64,000 nt of DNA from Alitta virens. Taxonomy: Eukaryota; Annelida; Polychaeta; Phyllodocida; Nereididae. Below, one piece after another: positions 61,391-64,000 of this stretch. Location: contig OW028582.1 of the NCBI GenBank assembly GCA_932294295.1, forward strand, positions 2,144,015-2,208,014, in the 5' to 3' direction. Below the pieces are notes generated by a model. The model made no database searches. It was given only the letters and a program-made list of their open reading frames with translations, and was not told where the DNA came from. Position 1 is the stretch's first letter; every line of letters starts with the position of its first letter. Position numbers and translations under genes: made by a program.

Positions 61391-62056
61391 ATACTGCATA
61401 ATGTAAATGTCCAAGAGTTGCTGCAAGTTAAACTAACAGCTAAGTCCACTTCTTTGTCTTGATTTAGCTGAGGAAACAGGCAAGCAATCAAGCAAATAAA
61501 CAGTCAACCAGCCATACAAGAGGGAAGGTCTCTAATAAATTCACTAAGCCTACAATGATGTTGCTTAATACCTTTTTTTTAGGTAAGTTAAGTCTTGAAG
61601 GTTTTGAGAGAGATGGAGGTCATTGACCCCTTTTGTGGCGTGACCTGACCTCCCTATGACCTCTGGTTGACCCACATTCATAGTGGCATCCTTAACTTCA
61701 CCTGCATCCATCACGGTTTCCTGCATCTCATCCTGCCTCCGCAACATCCTCATCATTGAAATAGATGATGCTGCAGGTAGGGCTGCTGATGGGGGATGCT
61801 GAAGGATGACCGCATCTTCTTAGTTAAGCTGCTGCAAGGTCTTTTTTTTGCCTCATATTCGCTGCTTGTATTGAGGCGTTTTGAAGTCCTCTAACTTAGT
61901 GTGGACTCTGATGACCATTATTCATTATTAGTTTATGATTGTGATTGTGGCTCTAGTGGTTTCCTATGGTAAAAGCAGTATAGTGAGACCCACTTGTAAC
62001 GAGCACACTTACAACGAAAGTTGAGTTTAAAGCACTTTTACAACAAAAGCCCAGTT
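61391..62056. other. Unique sequence
   Basis: No exon or clear repeat until 61985, where pogo-like ACGAGCACACTTACAACG words begin (to 62340). Confidence 0.45.
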
Positions 62057-62274
62057 ATAAGCACTCTTACACAGGTGGGGGCCTAGCTCAGAGGTAGCGC
62101 TCTGGGCTTCCAACCGCTGGGTCCCGGGTTCGATTCCCGGTCGAGCCTAAGTTGGATGGCTGTTTCATCCCTCAACTCATTGCCATGGTCTCTGCCTGTC
62201 CTAATTAGCCCATCAGGTACAGAAATACAGGACGTAAAGCCCTAATCACACACACAAACATAAGCACTCTTACA
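62057..62274 (+). mobile_element. SINE-A with perfect 15 bp TSD
   Basis: SINE at about 62072-62259; A box TAGCTCAGAGGTAGC, B box GGGTTCGATTCCC, CACACACA tail. ATAAGCACTCTTACA flanks it (62057-62071 and 62260-62274). The surroundings contain related repeated words, so part of the flank match could be older, but the exact junctions support a TSD. Confidence 0.88.
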
Positions 62275-62503
62275 ACGAAAGCCCAGTTAAAAGCACACTT
62301 ATGACGAAAGTCTGGTTATATAACATTCATTGTCCAGGAATGGAAGTTTTTTTACTTTCTTATTTCGACAGACCGCATGTAGTTAAAAACAAACACTTTT
62401 TGACAGATCCATAAAGTTCATTCTAAATGTGTGGGACTGCACTGTGGAGGGCAAATGACGTTATCAATTTCTCTGTCGTATTTGACAGGTATTTATTGAA
62501 ATG

Positions 62504-62623
62504 CTCCTCACGTGTGTTTTCTATGAGAAGGATAAACACATGGTTTTTGCCTCATTATAATTAGCTAAAAACCATGTGTTTATCCAAACGCATAGAAAAT
62601 GCACATGGCACAATTGGCCATGT
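62504..62623. mobile_element. Foldback MITE with CACGTG arm (copy 3)
   Basis: CTCACGTGTGTTTTCTATGA ... GCACATGGCACAATTGGCCA; the inner GGTTTTTGCCTCATTATAAT loop matches copy 1. Confidence 0.85.
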
Positions 62624-62744
62624 ATGATTGAGATTTTGCAGACCGATAGTCCATGTTGCAGCGGAGTTTCAATTCGTAGGTGTGCCTAGGCTTTGAATTG
62701 AACCCTGGTCCCTGTCATTCTAACTCTCAAGTGTGTACTCTAAA

Positions 62745-62881
62745 GCCACGGTTTTTCGATCTTACGTTTCTCGGAACTTTCTCGGACCGTTTTTCATGAG
62801 ACGGTCGGTCGGAAAATAAAAAAATCCCCACATATGAACTGGCCGGCAGTGTCGAGAAACGAAAGATCAAAAAACCGTGGC
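62745..62881. mobile_element. MITE with GCCACGGTTTTT ends
   Basis: GCCACGGTTTTTCGATCTTA is mirrored by AAGATCAAAAAACCGTGGC; a second inner pair CGTTTCTCG/CGAGAAACG. About 137 bp; single copy in the window. Confidence 0.82.
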
Positions 62882-63059
62882 CTAAGTCTTATAGTAACTC
62901 GCGCTCTTTTCTCCTTGTCTTATTCATACGAATCATCGGGTCAATACTCGCAATAGCCCATGTTATTATGATAGATGTCATGTTTGACATTGGCAAGATT
63001 CCTTCAATAAAGTATGCCAGTCTGCCACAATGCATTGAATTGGCGAGTGCTCTGATGCA

Positions 63060-63160
63060 GCTTATGATGGTTCTGCTGATGCTGCTGCTGCTGCAGCTGA
63101 TGCAGTTGGTGATGCTCAAGAGGGCTAAGTGACCGAGTGGTTAGCTTGTCCAGCTTGTAT
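63060..63160 (+). repeat. CTG-rich run and tRNA-like A-box fragment
   Basis: 63070-63105 is (CTG)-rich. Immediately after, GGGCTAAGTGACCGAGTGG and TTAGC (63121-63145) looks like the 5' half of a tRNA head; no B box follows. Confidence 0.5.
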
Positions 63161-63519
63161 GATTGTGATTGATAAATGTCATTCCTCCATCACAAGCATG
63201 TCTTCTAATGTATCTATTACATAAACGTCAGTTGTACCTGGTGATATTTAAGTTTAAGTTAAATTAAATTCTGATTTATTTATTGTATGTGCTGTTGTCA
63301 GTGACAGCATGGCTATCTTAGAAGGGCCCTCCTGATCTTGTATATTTTTATGTACTTTTTCAAATAAATTTGTCCCGAGTTCTGAGTTCTGAATACATGG
63401 GTTCAGACGTCATTGCTAGCACTAGTTAGTCCTGTTATGAGCCATATCTCAGTTCTGTCCCATCAGCAGGCAGGTGCGACTTACTTTTTATCATCATCCT
63501 GCCATTTGCCCACTTGGGG

Positions 63520-63790
63520 CTAGGTGGGTGGGTGGATTTGACCTGTATTTCTGCACCTGATGGGCTAATTAGGACAGGCAGGGACCATGGCAATGAGGGT
63601 TGGTGGGTGGAGTAGGGCTTTGTCCTGTATTTCTGCACCTGATGGGCTAATTAGGACAGGTAGGGACCATGGCAATGAAATGAAGGATGAAACAGCCATC
63701 CAACTTAGGCTCGATAGGGAATCGAACCCGGGACCCAGTGGTTGGAAGCCCATCGCGCTAGCCTACCACTGAGCCAGGCCCCCACCCCCT
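63520..63790 (-). mobile_element. SINE-A: full copy plus tail-only piece
   Basis: Minus strand: head at 63790-63705 (B box GGGTTCGATTCCC), tail toward 63598, then a second tail-only piece at 63597-63520. Same arrangement as the 38812-39071 cluster. Confidence 0.88.
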
Positions 63791-63839
63791 CTCTCTTGGG
63801 TATAGATTGAGAACCTGGTTTGCTGTGGTGAAAGCGGGT

Positions 63840-63935
63840 AGAGTGTGATGTTATCTCATCATTACATCTGCCTCTTGTAGCTGCTGGTCTTATAAACTTC
63901 AGACTCAGTGGCATTTAGACATTAAGTTAAAGATT
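63840..63935 (+). mobile_element. SINE-B body fragment
   Basis: TATCTCATCATTACATCTGC, then CAGCTGCTGG-like and ACTTCAGACTCAGTGGCAT as in other plus copies. Confidence 0.55.
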
Positions 63936-64000
63936 ATCCATACCTATGCGGTAGTAGTAATGCTGCTGCCGGTAGAAGTGATGATGCTGAAGTTACCGCA

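Larger units (their letters stand above)
50468..64000 (+). other. Intron 33, at least 13.5 kb
   Basis: No downstream exon with a finger or acceptor in the required phase (phase 1, linker G-E-K/R-P) was seen on the plus strand. The right intron border is outside the window. Contents not listed below look unique or AT-rich. Confidence 0.6.

Overview
The window is metazoan nuclear DNA. It has short exons separated by GT-AG introns, AT-rich non-coding sequence, microsatellites, tRNA-derived SINEs and many short inverted-repeat (MITE-like) transposons. The repeat style fits an invertebrate with a compact-to-medium genome, probably marine, but no species or phylum can be assigned from the sequence alone.

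Two C2H2 zinc-finger genes lie head to tail on the + strand. Gene 1 contributes only its last coding exon (about 3-1175), with three fingers and a long acidic tail, followed by a 3' UTR that probably ends near 3695. Gene 2 starts at 4951 and fills the rest of the window. I could chain 33 coding exons (4951-50467) with every splice phase agreeing, giving 5,473 coding nt (1,824 complete codons) and 27 C2H2 fingers, with the gene still open at the last exon. The finger types, the long unstructured spacers and the overall size match the ZNF236 family of very large multi-finger nuclear proteins. Fingers 10-13 match 22-25, and fingers 14-17 match 18-21, largely down to the predicted base-contact residues.

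Exons 1-32 are packed into 4951-27870, with introns of about 0.1-1.4 kb, many carrying one MITE copy. Intron 32 then spans 22.4 kb (27871-50301) and splits finger 26. It contains SINE clusters, a minisatellite, nested transposons and several high-complexity islands that look regulatory, including three exact PBX-MEIS/PREP-type sites. After exon 33, the last 13.5 kb (50468-64000) is again intron, with SINEs, MITEs and simple repeats and no further exon that I could find.

The repeat content is informative. Several SINE copies have perfect 13-15 bp target-site duplications, and hAT-type MITEs have 8 bp duplications. At least 23 copies of the CREB/ATF palindrome TGACGTCA occur in 64 kb, where about one is expected by chance. 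Most are inside or beside MITEs, and one MITE has amplified the motif seven times at exact 17 bp spacing (six perfect, one variant).
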